Under the pieces are notes generated by a model that was not told where the DNA came from, searched no databases, and was given only the letters and a program-made list of their open reading frames with translations. The position numbers and the translations under genes were made by a program. DNA of 53,488 nt from Marinifilum sp. (GTDB lineage Bacteria; UBA9089; CG2-30-40-21), in assembly GCA_020717845.1 (NCBI GenBank), contig DYDG01000002.1, positions 1 through 53,488 of the forward strand. Reading direction: 5' to 3'. The number at the start of each line of letters is the position of its first letter. Position 1 is the first letter of the stretch. Positions 44,001 to 51,784 of the stretch are shown one piece after another.

Positions 44001-46229
44001 AGTAATGATTATACTGCCTTTCAAAATTTACTAACCTTTTTCCCCCCCTTTTCTCAATACGCCCAGGAGTATAACCGTATTTATAATTATATCCATCATC
44101 CGCAGCTTTATATTCCAGCTAATGAGGAATTCAGCTATCTGAGGCAGAAAAAGGAGAGGCTTGACACTATCAATTTAAGCGAGATTATCTTTAATGGTGA
44201 GTTTGGGGAGGTGCAAAGCGATTATGGTGACTTTGTTACTGCCTTTGGAGAGGTTTACAGCCAGCACCATCAAGATTATTATAACCAGAGCTATTTCAGT
44301 CAGATAAAGGAATTTCGACAGGAATTGGAGTATAACCTCTTAGAGCGTCTGTCAAGGACAAACCTGATTTCAGTAGAAAATGACCTGGTTTTTATAGAAC
44401 GACTGCTCTCTTCTGGGCAAAAAGAGTGTACAAAAAGATTAAACGAGGAGCTTGAGCTTAAACCTATATGCAGCTGTCAGTATCGACTGGGACAGGAGGG
44501 CTGCTTCCCGAACCTGGAAGAGGTGCGAATGAAGATACGCAGCGGTATTGTGGAATATATTCAGGCAATTAAAGAGCCAAACATCCGTGCCCCACTTGAG
44601 AGTCATATCCGTGGTTTGAGTGAACTCGGCCGTCAGGAGGCAGAAGACTTGAGAAAACTTATTCAACTGGATACCTCTAATCAGGAACGGTTAATCACCC
44701 AGTTGCGTTATCTTCTAACCGATAACCTGATTGACCAATTAAATCAGGCACTTGAAGGCAGACAGCTGATTGTTAAACGGAATCTGGAGGATTTGATTGA
44801 CCGAATTGTCCAACGCAAGTTTCAGAAGGCAAAACTCAAGAAATGCTTTGAGGATTGGCTGGATGGTGGTGAGAAACTCAGCGAAGAGGTTTATGTCTCA
44901 ATTAATTCAGGGAAAACAAATGTTGAGTATGCTGGCTTAGAAGAGATTGTCAAGGAAGAGGACGAAAGATTTTTAACTGCTTTCTGGGCAGTTTGTGCCT
45001 TAGCCCAGCATAAACCTATGGAGGTATTAAGGCAAAGCCTGTTTTTACGCAGCTCTTATCAGATTGACCTGAATCGATTGGATGAGGTTATCAACAAGGG
45101 CAGTGAATTAAAAAAACAGCCGCAAGCTGTAAATCAGATTGAGCTTGCAGAGCAAAGGATAAGGGATCAGAACCAGACAGAGCAGTTTTTAAGGGAGCTG
45201 AACCTTGCTGCCAGGACTGTTGATGAGCTATTGCAGCTGATTGGTGGTGAGGAAATATTCAGGTTTGTGTCCAAAGAGGCGGTCAGGCTGTTGCTTACTC
45301 GATTATTGAGCGAAGAGATCCAGCAGCCATTAAGTATTGAGTTGGTGAGACCTGACTGGTATCACCTGCAGATGGCAAATGATTTGTCCATGCTCCTGTC
45401 GCGGATGAAAAGCTATCAGACAGAAAAGGCAGAAACGGATCTTTTCAATGCCTACATCAACCATATCTCGCCAATCAACTTTTTGATAGAACGGCTTGCT
45501 AATAACAACTTCAGGGAAGGTATTCTGGTTGATAGCACGCTTAAGGAATTGAGACAGAGGGTCAGTCAATTGACTAAGGAGTATCAGCAGCGGTTCTCTA
45601 CAGAGCTGTCAAGGCACAAGCATTGGACAACAGCTGATTTTCTTAAAAAGATATTCCATCCCACCCGGGCAAAATATTCTGAGACAACCTGTTTTATCCT
45701 TATCCTGGACGCTGGCCGCTGGGATGTGTTTGAGTATCTTCTGCCTGACATAAAAGCCTGCCTGTCCAATCACGAATTATCCATGATAACCCCGTTAGAG
45801 GCACTTGAGCCAACAACCACGGAGGTTAACCGCCAGGCAATGGTGGGTGCATTGTTAGAAAAAGAGGAAGAAAAGGCTGAGGCTGTTTTTTATACCTATG
45901 TTGAGGGAATAAACAAACGGGAAGAGATCGGGCAGGTATTAAGCGATGAAAAACCTATCAAAATATTCAACTTCAATTTTATTGACAAGCGGCTTCATAC
46001 CTCCATGCTTGAACCTCCTCTTCTTTACCAGGAGCTCAAGTTAGAGCTAAAAGCCAATATCCTGCCGTATTTCAAGAACATACCCAGACAGAGCCTGATT
46101 TTCATCCTTTCTGACCACGGTTTTTCATATCAGCCATCAAAAAAGGAAGCCTACGCACACGGCGGTAGCTCGGTGTTTGAAAAGGTTGTTCCCTGCGGGG
46201 TATGGGTGCCGAAGGTGGGAAATTGGTAG
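41001..46229 (+). CDS. Large P-loop ATPase (DUF6079/BrxC-PglY-like) with C-terminal PglZ-type domain
   Basis: A 1742-residue protein. Residues about 65-230 hold an ATPase core: Walker A FLKGNYGSGKSHFL (64-77) and Walker B GLVLLIDELSEFL (217-229), matching the BrxC/PglY/DUF6079 group of BREX and Pgl systems. A cysteine cluster KPICSCQYRLGQEGC lies near 1155. Long helical segments follow. The end looks like a PglZ alkaline-phosphatase fold: FILILDAGRWD (about 1563), TPLEALEPTTTEVNRQ with a likely Thr nucleophile (about 1594-1609), and SDHGFSY...AYAHGGSS near 1703-1720 supplying D, H and H metal ligands. All key residues are present. The start at 41001 is preferred over TTG at 40965, which falls in the promoter. 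It is a probable defence gene; no other BREX genes lie beside it. Confidence 0.82.
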   Translation: MMKIRDLIETPQVKTVIQLEDVHSKDRGVLEELLNSFVFTEEVSFNLEVLFDAFSKPTGTGCFLKGNYGSGKSHFLAVLSILLEHMPLVDKREIASRYLLREKRFLTVKIPLVRYPSSLKLEEIILSSIEKEFPTPIILANHNRLVNDFNKYILPQHPEFLKERTQQQWQGLIQEDSLTAAREIVSYLNTLESVPLKYHYDREEAFERIRAAINGEGLVLLIDELSEFLKAKQKTTDFNEDVRYLQYLGEKAASSPLWIIASLQEGIEEIGYLEEALFNRIKDRYPKRLTLSSRHIEELIDKRLIIKKQGATAHISQVYTNLRHAFPHLVMDKEKFIQLYPTHPATIRMLEGLSLLFSQHRGVVDYIHYQIAGDMSRQIEGMLDKPADTLLTPDTIFDHFSHRIKETVEIAPYYNIAFSYFQREIPELFKKEFDQKIALNLVKLLILTELSPLEKRHTVRELTNMLVKKVTDLESGFNYDYIKEAILDRLLIEAAYIKSEPAENPLDAIYYLDLEANINQLIARYTKELIKELKTKEQSCLGLLKAINPTYLPLSGLSEGRQKQFIRWENTTREGIVTLCDLRDVSLSEMELLSQNLLKEVAPLAQETDFVLLMGLPVSIDEQKEYITKLLGYQQANALLQNIVVWLPTYLTPQDEDYCFTTYSHQILMQRCQNNDPHQLKPVLSKMVEKEMPRMREILTEVYFRGSLFNAQGERKTALKDLGYPAFEHLLKTIFSPLLSLSYPKHTEIMPYTDYITPHTIETLWTEFITLEKITLKQAQEKDVQNSIETIAIPMGLAKKTANYFILNVEATKNELIIDYLSHLLPGKRVKLENLYWRLRKSPWGIDRHQFNLLTAALIHTGYLTPYKEGRISPFPSPAKLYSFGIDELGEGKLLEKEYLELLPLGNFIWGGVSRTPFTLITQRQLWDEALKFKSKTDTSQSARVYTRFSDYSAFKSLIVDEINKIVLSVEDFLDEIKISYDSKNGLERILSYLQEHSDVSNDYTAFQNLLTFFPPFSQYAQEYNRIYNYIHHPQLYIPANEEFSYLRQKKERLDTINLSEIIFNGEFGEVQSDYGDFVTAFGEVYSQHHQDYYNQSYFSQIKEFRQELEYNLLERLSRTNLISVENDLVFIERLLSSGQKECTKRLNEELELKPICSCQYRLGQEGCFPNLEEVRMKIRSGIVEYIQAIKEPNIRAPLESHIRGLSELGRQEAEDLRKLIQLDTSNQERLITQLRYLLTDNLIDQLNQALEGRQLIVKRNLEDLIDRIVQRKFQKAKLKKCFEDWLDGGEKLSEEVYVSINSGKTNVEYAGLEEIVKEEDERFLTAFWAVCALAQHKPMEVLRQSLFLRSSYQIDLNRLDEVINKGSELKKQPQAVNQIELAEQRIRDQNQTEQFLRELNLAARTVDELLQLIGGEEIFRFVSKEAVRLLLTRLLSEEIQQPLSIELVRPDWYHLQMANDLSMLLSRMKSYQTEKAETDLFNAYINHISPINFLIERLANNNFREGILVDSTLKELRQRVSQLTKEYQQRFSTELSRHKHWTTADFLKKIFHPTRAKYSETTCFILILDAGRWDVFEYLLPDIKACLSNHELSMITPLEALEPTTTEVNRQAMVGALLEKEEEKAEAVFYTYVEGINKREEIGQVLSDEKPIKIFNFNFIDKRLHTSMLEPPLLYQELKLELKANILPYFKNIPRQSLIFILSDHGFSYQPSKKEAYAHGGSSVFEKVVPCGVWVPKVGNW
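42798..42819. repeat. Palindromic repeat A copy in the ATPase gene
   Basis: GAGGTAGCACCTCTGGCA, identical to the unit in the YfhO gene, is read in frame as EVAPLA (context LLKEVAPLAQETD). Because the sequence is continuous here it could be chance or insertion. Confidence 0.6.
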
Positions 46230-46234
46230 GCGTT

Positions 46235-46346
46235 CAGGTGTAAATAAGGGAAAAGAGGAAAGTTGAAAAAAGGGGAAATCTAATTATTCCATAGATTCTT
46301 TTTTCCATTTTCCCCTATTTCCCCTTTTCCCTTCATTACACCCTGA
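46235..46346. repeat. Hairpin element directly after the ATPase gene
   Basis: It starts 5 bases after the stop codon. Left arm CAGGTGTAAATAAGGGAAAA; the right arm, read as complement, is CAGGGTGTAATGAAGGGAAAA. The arms share further purine-rich blocks, and resemble the inner arms of the MITE-like element at 40753-40945 (GTGTAA...AAGG). It may act as a terminator as well as being a repeat. Confidence 0.65.
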
Positions 46347-46607
46347 TGGGTGGTCAGCTTGAGTGTCTTGTTCAGTGATTATTCCTGGAATTTCATATTC
46401 TATACGCCCATTTTTCCACACCGGAATTTTATATTTGTTTTTTCGTGAGCGTTGCATGGCAACATTTCGACTCTGCTCAATGACCACCAAAGCCATATGG
46501 ACACTCGTAAGCAATGATTGACTCCCTTTTCTGCCATATTTCAGGGCAAACGCATTTAAATCCCACAATTGCATCTGCCGATCGTTCAGGATGTGTATCC
46601 TGAACAC
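46284..46607 (-). CDS. Hypothetical protein, possibly a fragment
   Basis: A 107-residue minus-strand frame. The middle, LWDLNAFALKYGRKGSQSL and SRKNKYKIPVWKNGRIEYEI, has a normal protein composition. In between lies VVIEQSRNVA, which is encoded by a repeat B unit (46466-46489), and the last 25 residues are encoded by the hairpin element. So the ORF looks like an older short gene with two repeat insertions. No family recognised, no clear ribosome site. May be decayed. Confidence 0.35.
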   Translation of the reverse strand: MFRIHILNDRQMQLWDLNAFALKYGRKGSQSLLTSVHMALVVIEQSRNVAMQRSRKNKYKIPVWKNGRIEYEIPGIITEQDTQADHPSGCNEGKRGNRGKWKKESME

Positions 46608-46640
46608 AAAGTTGAGGACTGTCAGCAGTTAAGATTTATC

Positions 46641-46669
46641 TTGACTGCCATGCAGATTTGTGATATATT
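46641..46669 (+). promoter_or_regulatory. Candidate promoter upstream of the AlbA_2 remnant and ruvB
   Basis: TTGACT (46641-46646), 17-base spacer, TATATT (46664-46669). The next frames on this strand are the remnant at 46880 and ruvB, so it may drive ruvB. The 46608-46879 gap holds nothing else supported; a 68-residue frame crossing the promoter is doubtful. Confidence 0.5.
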
Positions 46670-46879
46670 AATTCAAAAAGTAAAAGAGGATCTGCAAGCC
46701 TATTTGAGCATAAGATGCCCGGGGAATAAGCAATCAAATTTTCCAAGTAAACGACTGCTGAATAGACATAAATAGTCATAATGGTTAGCACACTCATCCA
46801 AAAATCACAGTGTGAAGCTCATAACATTGCTCGAGGATGAAAACAATGAGTAATGTGTCAAATTCCTTAAGAGGTTGCT

Positions 46880-47205
46880 ATGAAAGAAACCCAGACAATT
46901 GAATACAAACAGTCATGGCGGGATGAATATCTGAAATGGATTTGTGGCTATGCCAATGCCAATGGTGGACCGGCTACTGGGAGATACTTGGGGATCATTC
47001 AGACAAACAAAAAAAGGTAGATGCTACCCAAGAAAAAATCATTGATCTTATCAAAGCACAGCCATACATTACACGTAGCGAATTAGCTAAAAAAATTAGC
47101 ATGAGCAGCGATGGGGTCAAGTATCACTTAGACAACTTGAAATCTGCCGGAATCATTCAGCATGTTGGTTCTACTAAATCCGGCCACTGGGAGATATTAA
47201 AATGA
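46880..47205 (+). pseudogene. Remnant of an AlbA_2 (Schlafen-like) regulator with winged helix
   Basis: Good ribosome site (AAGAGGTTGCT) then MKETQTIEYKQSWRDEY and LKWICGYANANGG, the start of AlbA_2/DUF4062-type Schlafen-like DNA-binding proteins. The frame stops after 46 residues at 47018-47020. In another frame the sequence continues with KKVDATQEKIIDLIKAQPYI, SRSELA-like helix-turn-helix (TRSELAKKISMSSDGV) and ends SGHWEILK, the usual C-terminal winged helix. The several-hundred-residue middle is missing and the frame is shifted near 46990-47015. A full gene has been reduced by an internal deletion. Its last codon overlaps the ruvB start (ATGA), so it may now serve only to lead translation into ruvB. 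Confidence 0.65.
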
Positions 47206-48230
47206 GCATTATGAAAGAAGGTCCAACAACACCAACCAGAACAACTGAGGACAAAGAGATTGAAAGGTCTCTTAGACCGGGTGGTTTTTCTGATTTTATA
47301 GGTCAAAGCAAGTTAAAGGAAAACTTAGCGGTATTTATTCAGGCTGCTACTGCTCGCGGGGATTCCCTGGATCACATCCTTTTTTATGGTCCACCTGGGT
47401 TGGGAAAGACAACCCTGTCAAATATCATTGCCTCTGAATTAGGGGTCAATATAAAGTCTATTGCCGCACCTGTTCTGGAAAAACCAGGGGATCTGGCAGC
47501 TATGCTGACAGACCTTTCCCCATTTGATGTTTTGTTTATCGATGAGATCCATCGATTAAACCGCATGACTGAAGAGCTGCTTTATCTGGCAATGGAAGAT
47601 TTTAAGCTGGACATCCTTATCGGCAATGGTCCGTCTGCAAAGAGTGTCCGAATTGATCTGCCAAAATTCACCTTAGTTGGAGCAACTACCCGTGCAGGAC
47701 AGCTTACCTCACCCCTAAGGGATAGGTTTGGAATAATCAATCGGATGGACTTTTACACACAAGAAGAGATGGAGCAGATAGTTAAACGGGCAGCTGAGAT
47801 ACTTTGTGTAGGAATAGATGGATTTGGAATAGAAGAGATTGCCCGTCGCTCCCGCGGAACACCCAGAATATCCAATCGGCTATTGAAAAGAATCCGTGAC
47901 TTTGCCCAGGTCAAGGGGGATGGCAGGATTACAAAGGAGATGGCCTGCCTTGGGCTTGATGCCTTAGAGGTAGATGAGTATGGCCTGGATGCTATGGATA
48001 GAAAGATAATGGAGACATTAATTGATAAGTTCCGTGGCGGACCAGTAGGGCTTAATACCCTAACTATCGCTGTTAGCGAAGAGACTGTAACGGTTGAGGA
48101 TGTGTATGAGCCTTATCTGGTAAAAATAGGGTTTCTTGAAAGAACACCTCGCGGCAGAATGGCAACAGAGCTGGCATATAAGTATTTTAAGCGGGATCTG
48201 TGGAAACAGGTAAAGGCAGAGCAAGGATAA
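47202..48230 (+). CDS. ruvB: Holliday junction branch migration ATPase
   Basis: A 342-residue AAA+ helicase motor that, with RuvA, drives branch migration of Holliday junctions. N-terminal [12 protein letters not shown], Walker [11 protein letters not shown], Walker [10 protein letters not shown], sensor motif VGATTRAG, arginine-finger area SPLRDRFG, and C-terminal winged helix with [14 protein letters not shown] are all typical. Length is normal. The first ATG overlaps the remnant stop codon (ATGA), with GGGAG upstream; a second ATG lies nine bases later. No ruvA or ruvC is beside it. Confidence 0.97.
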   Translation: MSIMKEGPTTPTRTTEDKEIERSLRPGGFSDFIGQSKLKENLAVFIQAATARGDSLDHILFYGPPGLGKTTLSNIIASELGVNIKSIAAPVLEKPGDLAAMLTDLSPFDVLFIDEIHRLNRMTEELLYLAMEDFKLDILIGNGPSAKSVRIDLPKFTLVGATTRAGQLTSPLRDRFGIINRMDFYTQEEMEQIVKRAAEILCVGIDGFGIEEIARRSRGTPRISNRLLKRIRDFAQVKGDGRITKEMACLGLDALEVDEYGLDAMDRKIMETLIDKFRGGPVGLNTLTIAVSEETVTVEDVYEPYLVKIGFLERTPRGRMATELAYKYFKRDLWKQVKAEQG

Positions 48231-48292
48231 CATCATTGCATTTCAGAGAGCGTTGCAGAGTCAATTCAATATTTATAAGGCTAATTTATACC

Positions 48293-48321
48293 TTGACATC
48301 CAATAGCCTGTATGATAAACT
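48293..48321 (+). promoter_or_regulatory. Sigma70-type promoter after ruvB
   Basis: TTGACA (48293-48298), 17-base spacer, TAAACT (48316-48321). No intact gene follows until argG, about 490 bases on. Confidence 0.6.
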
Positions 48322-48329
48322 TAATCTAT

Positions 48330-48809
48330 AAAAAGATGGTATGGTGAGACTGTGCTAAGGCTGCTTACCAGAAAGGGGATCTTGAGGAGTCGATTAGGAT
48401 ACTATCAATAGCTCTTAGCTTGATACAGAAACAAAAGAGAAGATAACTCACTGGCACTATGACAAATACCCTTTTCTGTTTCTCGATATGGGAAGCTTAG
48501 GAACTGTAGCGTCGGTGATTAACAAAAGTTGGATAAAGCCCAATGAGCTATACAAAAAAAAACAGATGTGATTAACGCAGAGGAACTTGGGAAGAATCAA
48601 TAACTTCAACACTCACTGTTAGTCGGCAAAACATGGAGACGTAATAAATGGAACACAGCGATAGGGTTAAGAACGAACTACACAAGGGGAATAGGGACAG
48701 AGTGACCGTTTTTTGATTGACAAATTAAGGTGGACAAGGTGAACTATCCAGAAAAGAATTAAAATTGGACGATAAGAAAGGAATATCAAGAAGGAAGAAA
48801 GGAGGAAAA
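48330..48809 (+). pseudogene. Degraded coding remnants before argG
   Basis: Two short stretches read like protein but in different frames: AKAAYQKGDLEESIRILS (about 48357-48440, TPR-like) and HWHYDKYPFLFLDMGSL (about 48445-48570, ending YKKKQM). Stops interrupt both. Neither has a start or ribosome site. They suggest one or two lost genes. A second weak promoter-like pair (TTGACA near 48717) lies nearer argG. Nothing else is seen in the gap. Confidence 0.3.
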
Positions 48810-50012
48810 ATGTCAACACAACCAAAAACGGGGCCAAAAAAAATTGTTCTGGCTTATTCAGGCGGATTGGATACATCGGTGATGATCCAGTGGCTGAAGG
48901 AGCAGTATGATGCAGAGATCATTGCCTTTGCTGCTGATCTGGGGCAGGGTGAGGATCTGGAGCCTTTAAGACAAAAAGCGATTGCTACTGGTGCAAGTAA
49001 GATATATATCGAGGATCTCAAGCAAGAGTTTGTTCAAGACTATATCTTTCCTGCCCTTAAGGCAGATGCTGTCTATGAAAAAAAATACCTGTTAGCCACA
49101 GCCCTTTCAAGGCCGTTGATTGCTAAGAAATTGGTAGAAATAGCCAGACTTGAATCAGCAGATGCGGTTGCTCATGGGTGTACAGGTAAGGGAAACGATC
49201 AGGTCCGATTTGAGGTAGGCATCTCTACCCTTGCCCCGGAGATTCAGATCCTTGCTCCGGCCAGGGGATGGGAGTTTAAGTCAAGAGAGGAAGAGATGGA
49301 GTATGCTCAGAAGCATAATATCCCTGTTTCAGTGAAAAAAGGCAGTCTTTATAGCATTGATAAAAACCTCTGGGGAATAAGTGTGGAGTGCGGGGTTATC
49401 GAAAACCCTGCCATTGAGCCGCCGGATGACAGCTATCAAGTAGTTGCTCCTGTAAACAATACGCCTGATACACCTGAATATGTGGAGATAGAGTTTGAGG
49501 CAGGTGTGCCAGTGGGTATGAATGGTGAACGAATGAACCCTGTAGAGCTTATCACGAGATTAAATACACTTGGCGGCAAACACGGTGTGGGCAGGGTAGA
49601 TATGGTGGAAAACAGGATCGTAGGGATTAAGTCCAGAGAGGTCTATGAAGCACCTGGGGCATATATCCTGCATGAGGCACATTGGGCACTTCAGGCTCTG
49701 ATTCTGGATCGTGAATGCAGCCATTTTAAGGAAATGGTGGCTTTGAGGTATGCAGAGTTGATATATTATGGGCTGTGGTGGACCCCATTGAAAAAAGCAC
49801 TGGATGCTTTTGTGGAGACAACACAGGCTAATGTTACTGGCATGGTCCGGTTGCGGCTATACAAGGGCACGGTAAGTATTGCTGGCAGAACATCCCCATT
49901 TTCTCTATACAGCTATAAAATGGCTACCTATGATGCGGCCGATGCCTTTGATCATCAAGCAGCAGAAGGCTTTGTGAAAATATGGGGGCTGCCGTATAAA
50001 TATATGCCATGA
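48810..50012 (+). CDS. argG: Argininosuccinate synthase
   Basis: A 400-residue ATP-dependent enzyme joining citrulline and aspartate in arginine synthesis. The N-terminal ATP pyrophosphatase P-loop AYSGGLDTSV is present, followed by the family motifs HGCTGKGNDQVRFE, KKGSLYSIDKNLWG, and the C-terminal multimerisation helix. The start at 48810 has GGAGG four bases upstream and gives the usual length; the frame is open from 48765, but the extra codons cover the ribosome site. No argH follows here. Confidence 0.97.
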   Translation: MSTQPKTGPKKIVLAYSGGLDTSVMIQWLKEQYDAEIIAFAADLGQGEDLEPLRQKAIATGASKIYIEDLKQEFVQDYIFPALKADAVYEKKYLLATALSRPLIAKKLVEIARLESADAVAHGCTGKGNDQVRFEVGISTLAPEIQILAPARGWEFKSREEEMEYAQKHNIPVSVKKGSLYSIDKNLWGISVECGVIENPAIEPPDDSYQVVAPVNNTPDTPEYVEIEFEAGVPVGMNGERMNPVELITRLNTLGGKHGVGRVDMVENRIVGIKSREVYEAPGAYILHEAHWALQALILDRECSHFKEMVALRYAELIYYGLWWTPLKKALDAFVETTQANVTGMVRLRLYKGTVSIAGRTSPFSLYSYKMATYDAADAFDHQAAEGFVKIWGLPYKYMP

Positions 50013-50732
50013 TATGGATAAGCCAGAAGTAAATAGGTGATCAGTGATCGGTAAGAGGTAATCATGTAGCAGATTGATCACCAGTGTTGCATAGAGTTGT
50101 AGGATGGGTGCTAACTCATCTATCCCATCTGTATACGTCGTTATGTTTGACGCATGTAGTAGAGACGCAAGATGTTGCGTCTCTACGTTGGAAAAAGACA
50201 AGGAGCAAGGAGACGAAAGCTGCCAGCGAGTGGAGAGAAAACAGCGGTGGCAGGAATCATTGCCCCACCAAAGAAGCTGATGCAGCAATTCTCAATAGTA
50301 GGGCAAGCATCCTTGCTTGCCTTTGTGTGCCCCAAAATAAGGTGGTGTCTGAGAATAGCTTAGCTTGTTAGTTGTCGGATAATTTCTGCCACAAAGGCAC
50401 TAAGACACGAAGGTTCTCTAAGACATATCTTATAAAATTATCCGTTCTTTCCGTTCTTAATGAGTGCTTTAAAATTTTCTTTGTGCATCTTAGTGCCTTA
50501 GTGCCTTTGTGCCTTTGTGGCAAACTTTTAGCTAATTTCAGACACCACCGTTTTTTCTTATTGAACCGCCTTGAGCAAGTAAAACCACAAGCAGGATGCT
50601 TGTGATACTAAAGTAAGTCAAGCTTCCAGCTTGACAGGTAGGAGATACCACAGCACTGTTTCACTGCTAAAGTGCCAATGGTGGCAAAAAACTTGAACAT
50701 CGAGTTATAGCGAAGCAATAAAGAGGTGTTGA
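50013..50732. repeat. 720-base gap with three dispersed repeats and no gene
   Basis: Contains: a palindrome at 50152-50187 (GTAGAGACGCAAGATGTTGC with its complement), sister of 24262-24290; an inverted pair at about 50388-50409 and 50490-50524 (CACAAAGGCACTAAGACACG and its complement-like GTGCCTTAGTGCCTTTGTG); and repeat C at 50572-50655, matching 40399-40490. A short run of plus-strand frames crosses it but they read through repeats and show no domain. I see no RNA gene. Confidence 0.6.
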
Positions 50733-51122
50733 ATGGATGTCAAAGAAAAGATAGAATATTGGCTTGATATTTCTTGCTATGATATGGACACTGCAGAGGC
50801 AATGCAAAGAAGTGGAAGATACCTGTATGCTGTTTTTATGTGTCAGCAAGCCATAGAGAAGCTATTAAAAACTCTTCATATTCAAAAGCTTGGGACAGAG
50901 TCCCCTTTTTCTCATAATTTGGTTTACCTCCAGAGCTTGCTTGATATTAGTCCTGATAAATCCTATTTAGAATCAATGGCAGAGTTGACTGCCTATTACC
51001 TGGAAGGACGGTACCCTACTTATAAGCAGAAACTCTCTTCGTTAATCACTCAAGAGAAGGCAGAAGATATTTTGAAGAAAACAAAGGAAATATTTCAATG
51101 GTTAATATCTCTCCTGAAATAA
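50733..51122 (+). CDS. HEPN-domain protein
   Basis: A 129-residue helical protein of the HEPN family (PF05168-type): YWLDISCYDMDTAEAM, then YAVFMCQQAIEKLLKTL, then SHNLVYLQSLL, and YYLEGRYPTY near residue 95. The RxxxxH ribonuclease motif of toxic HEPN proteins is not obvious; the conserved basic residue is in GRYP. HEPN proteins pair with MNT nucleotidyltransferases as toxin-antitoxin modules or as small signalling pairs. Ribosome site AGAGGTGTTGA. The MNT start lies within its last 25 bases, so the pair is coupled. Confidence 0.88.
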   Translation: MDVKEKIEYWLDISCYDMDTAEAMQRSGRYLYAVFMCQQAIEKLLKTLHIQKLGTESPFSHNLVYLQSLLDISPDKSYLESMAELTAYYLEGRYPTYKQKLSSLITQEKAEDILKKTKEIFQWLISLLK

Positions 51123-51430
51123 GAAAGGCTATTATGAGTTATATTGGTGAAATAAATAATATCTGTTCAATAGATAAGGCTATTGTCTTTGGATCATATG
51201 CCTCAGGACATCATTCTCTAAATAGTGATATTGATATAGCCATATTTTCCAGAGAGATTAACGATAATAACCGTCTGGAATTTACAAAAACCTTCTTTAT
51301 GAAGATTGATAAGTATAAATTGGATATTCAACCTTTAGCTTTTGCTTTGACTGACCTTATGAATGAGAATAATGACTTTATTATTAATGAAATAAAAAAT
51401 AAGGGGATAGAAATATATAGTCGGGGTTAA
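51098..51430 (+). CDS. MNT-type nucleotidyltransferase
   Basis: A 110-residue minimal nucleotidyltransferase. The catalytic motif is GSYASG...SDIDIAIFS with both aspartates, and a third acidic site lies in YKLDIQPL. MNT proteins of this type transfer AMP to a tyrosine of the partner HEPN protein and so inactivate it in known toxin-antitoxin pairs. Here the order is HEPN then MNT with a 25-base overlap, a common arrangement. Ribosome site AAAGGAAATATTTCA. It could also modify another target. Confidence 0.88.
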   Translation: MVNISPEIRKAIMSYIGEINNICSIDKAIVFGSYASGHHSLNSDIDIAIFSREINDNNRLEFTKTFFMKIDKYKLDIQPLAFALTDLMNENNDFIINEIKNKGIEIYSRG

Positions 51431-51442
51431 AACTATACATAG

Positions 51443-51479
51443 TACCTCATGACATTTAATCTTAGGGGTAGGGTGGGCA
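51443..51479. repeat. Left copy of a 37-bp inverted repeat
   Basis: TACCTCATGACATTTAATCT and the following AGGGGTAGGGTGGGCA match, in inverted orientation, 52299-52335 with one difference. It covers the first codons of the FGE-like ORF. Confidence 0.85.
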
Positions 51480-51784
51480 AAGGCAAGTATTTAGGGAAAA
51501 CAACACCAGTTGGAAGTTATCCGCCCAATGCCTTTGGGCTTTATGATATGCATGGCAATGTTTGGGAGTGGTGTTCTGATTGGTATGGAGAAAAGTACTA
51601 CGATGAGTGCAAGGAACAGGGGGTTGCAGAGAATCCTGAGGGGCCGGAAACCGGTTCGCACCGTGTGCTGCGCGGCGGTAGCTGGGGCGACTTTGCCATG
51701 CCCTGCCGCTGTGCGTCTCGCCACTACTACAGCCCGGGCTACCGCGGCGGCACTATCGGTTTCCGCCTGGTCTTCGTCCCGTAG
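51449..51784 (+). pseudogene. C-terminal FGE-sulfatase (SUMF1) domain fragment, DGR-target-like
   Basis: A 111-residue fragment of the formylglycine-generating-enzyme/SUMF1 C-type-lectin-like fold: NAFGLYDMHGNVWEWCSDWY, then HRVLRGGSWGDF, and the end TIGFRLVFVP. The N-terminal two-thirds of the domain is missing; the apparent start lies in a repeat, with no ribosome site. The last 35 codons (about 51673-51783) are much richer in G and C than the rest and end almost all in C or T at positions where DGR target proteins carry N in the template (RGGSWNNN, RNNN). That matches the variable region of diversity-generating retroelements. No reverse transcriptase or template repeat is in the window. 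Confidence 0.65.

Noticed and set aside
40753-46346. A complete BREX system
   Set aside because: Only one large gene with ATPase and PglZ-like parts is present. No PglX methylase, BrxL, BrxA or BrxB is beside it; the methylases elsewhere belong to other operons.
46569-46775. A 68-residue plus-strand ORF
   Set aside because: It crosses a promoter-like sequence, lacks a ribosome site, and has no recognisable domain.
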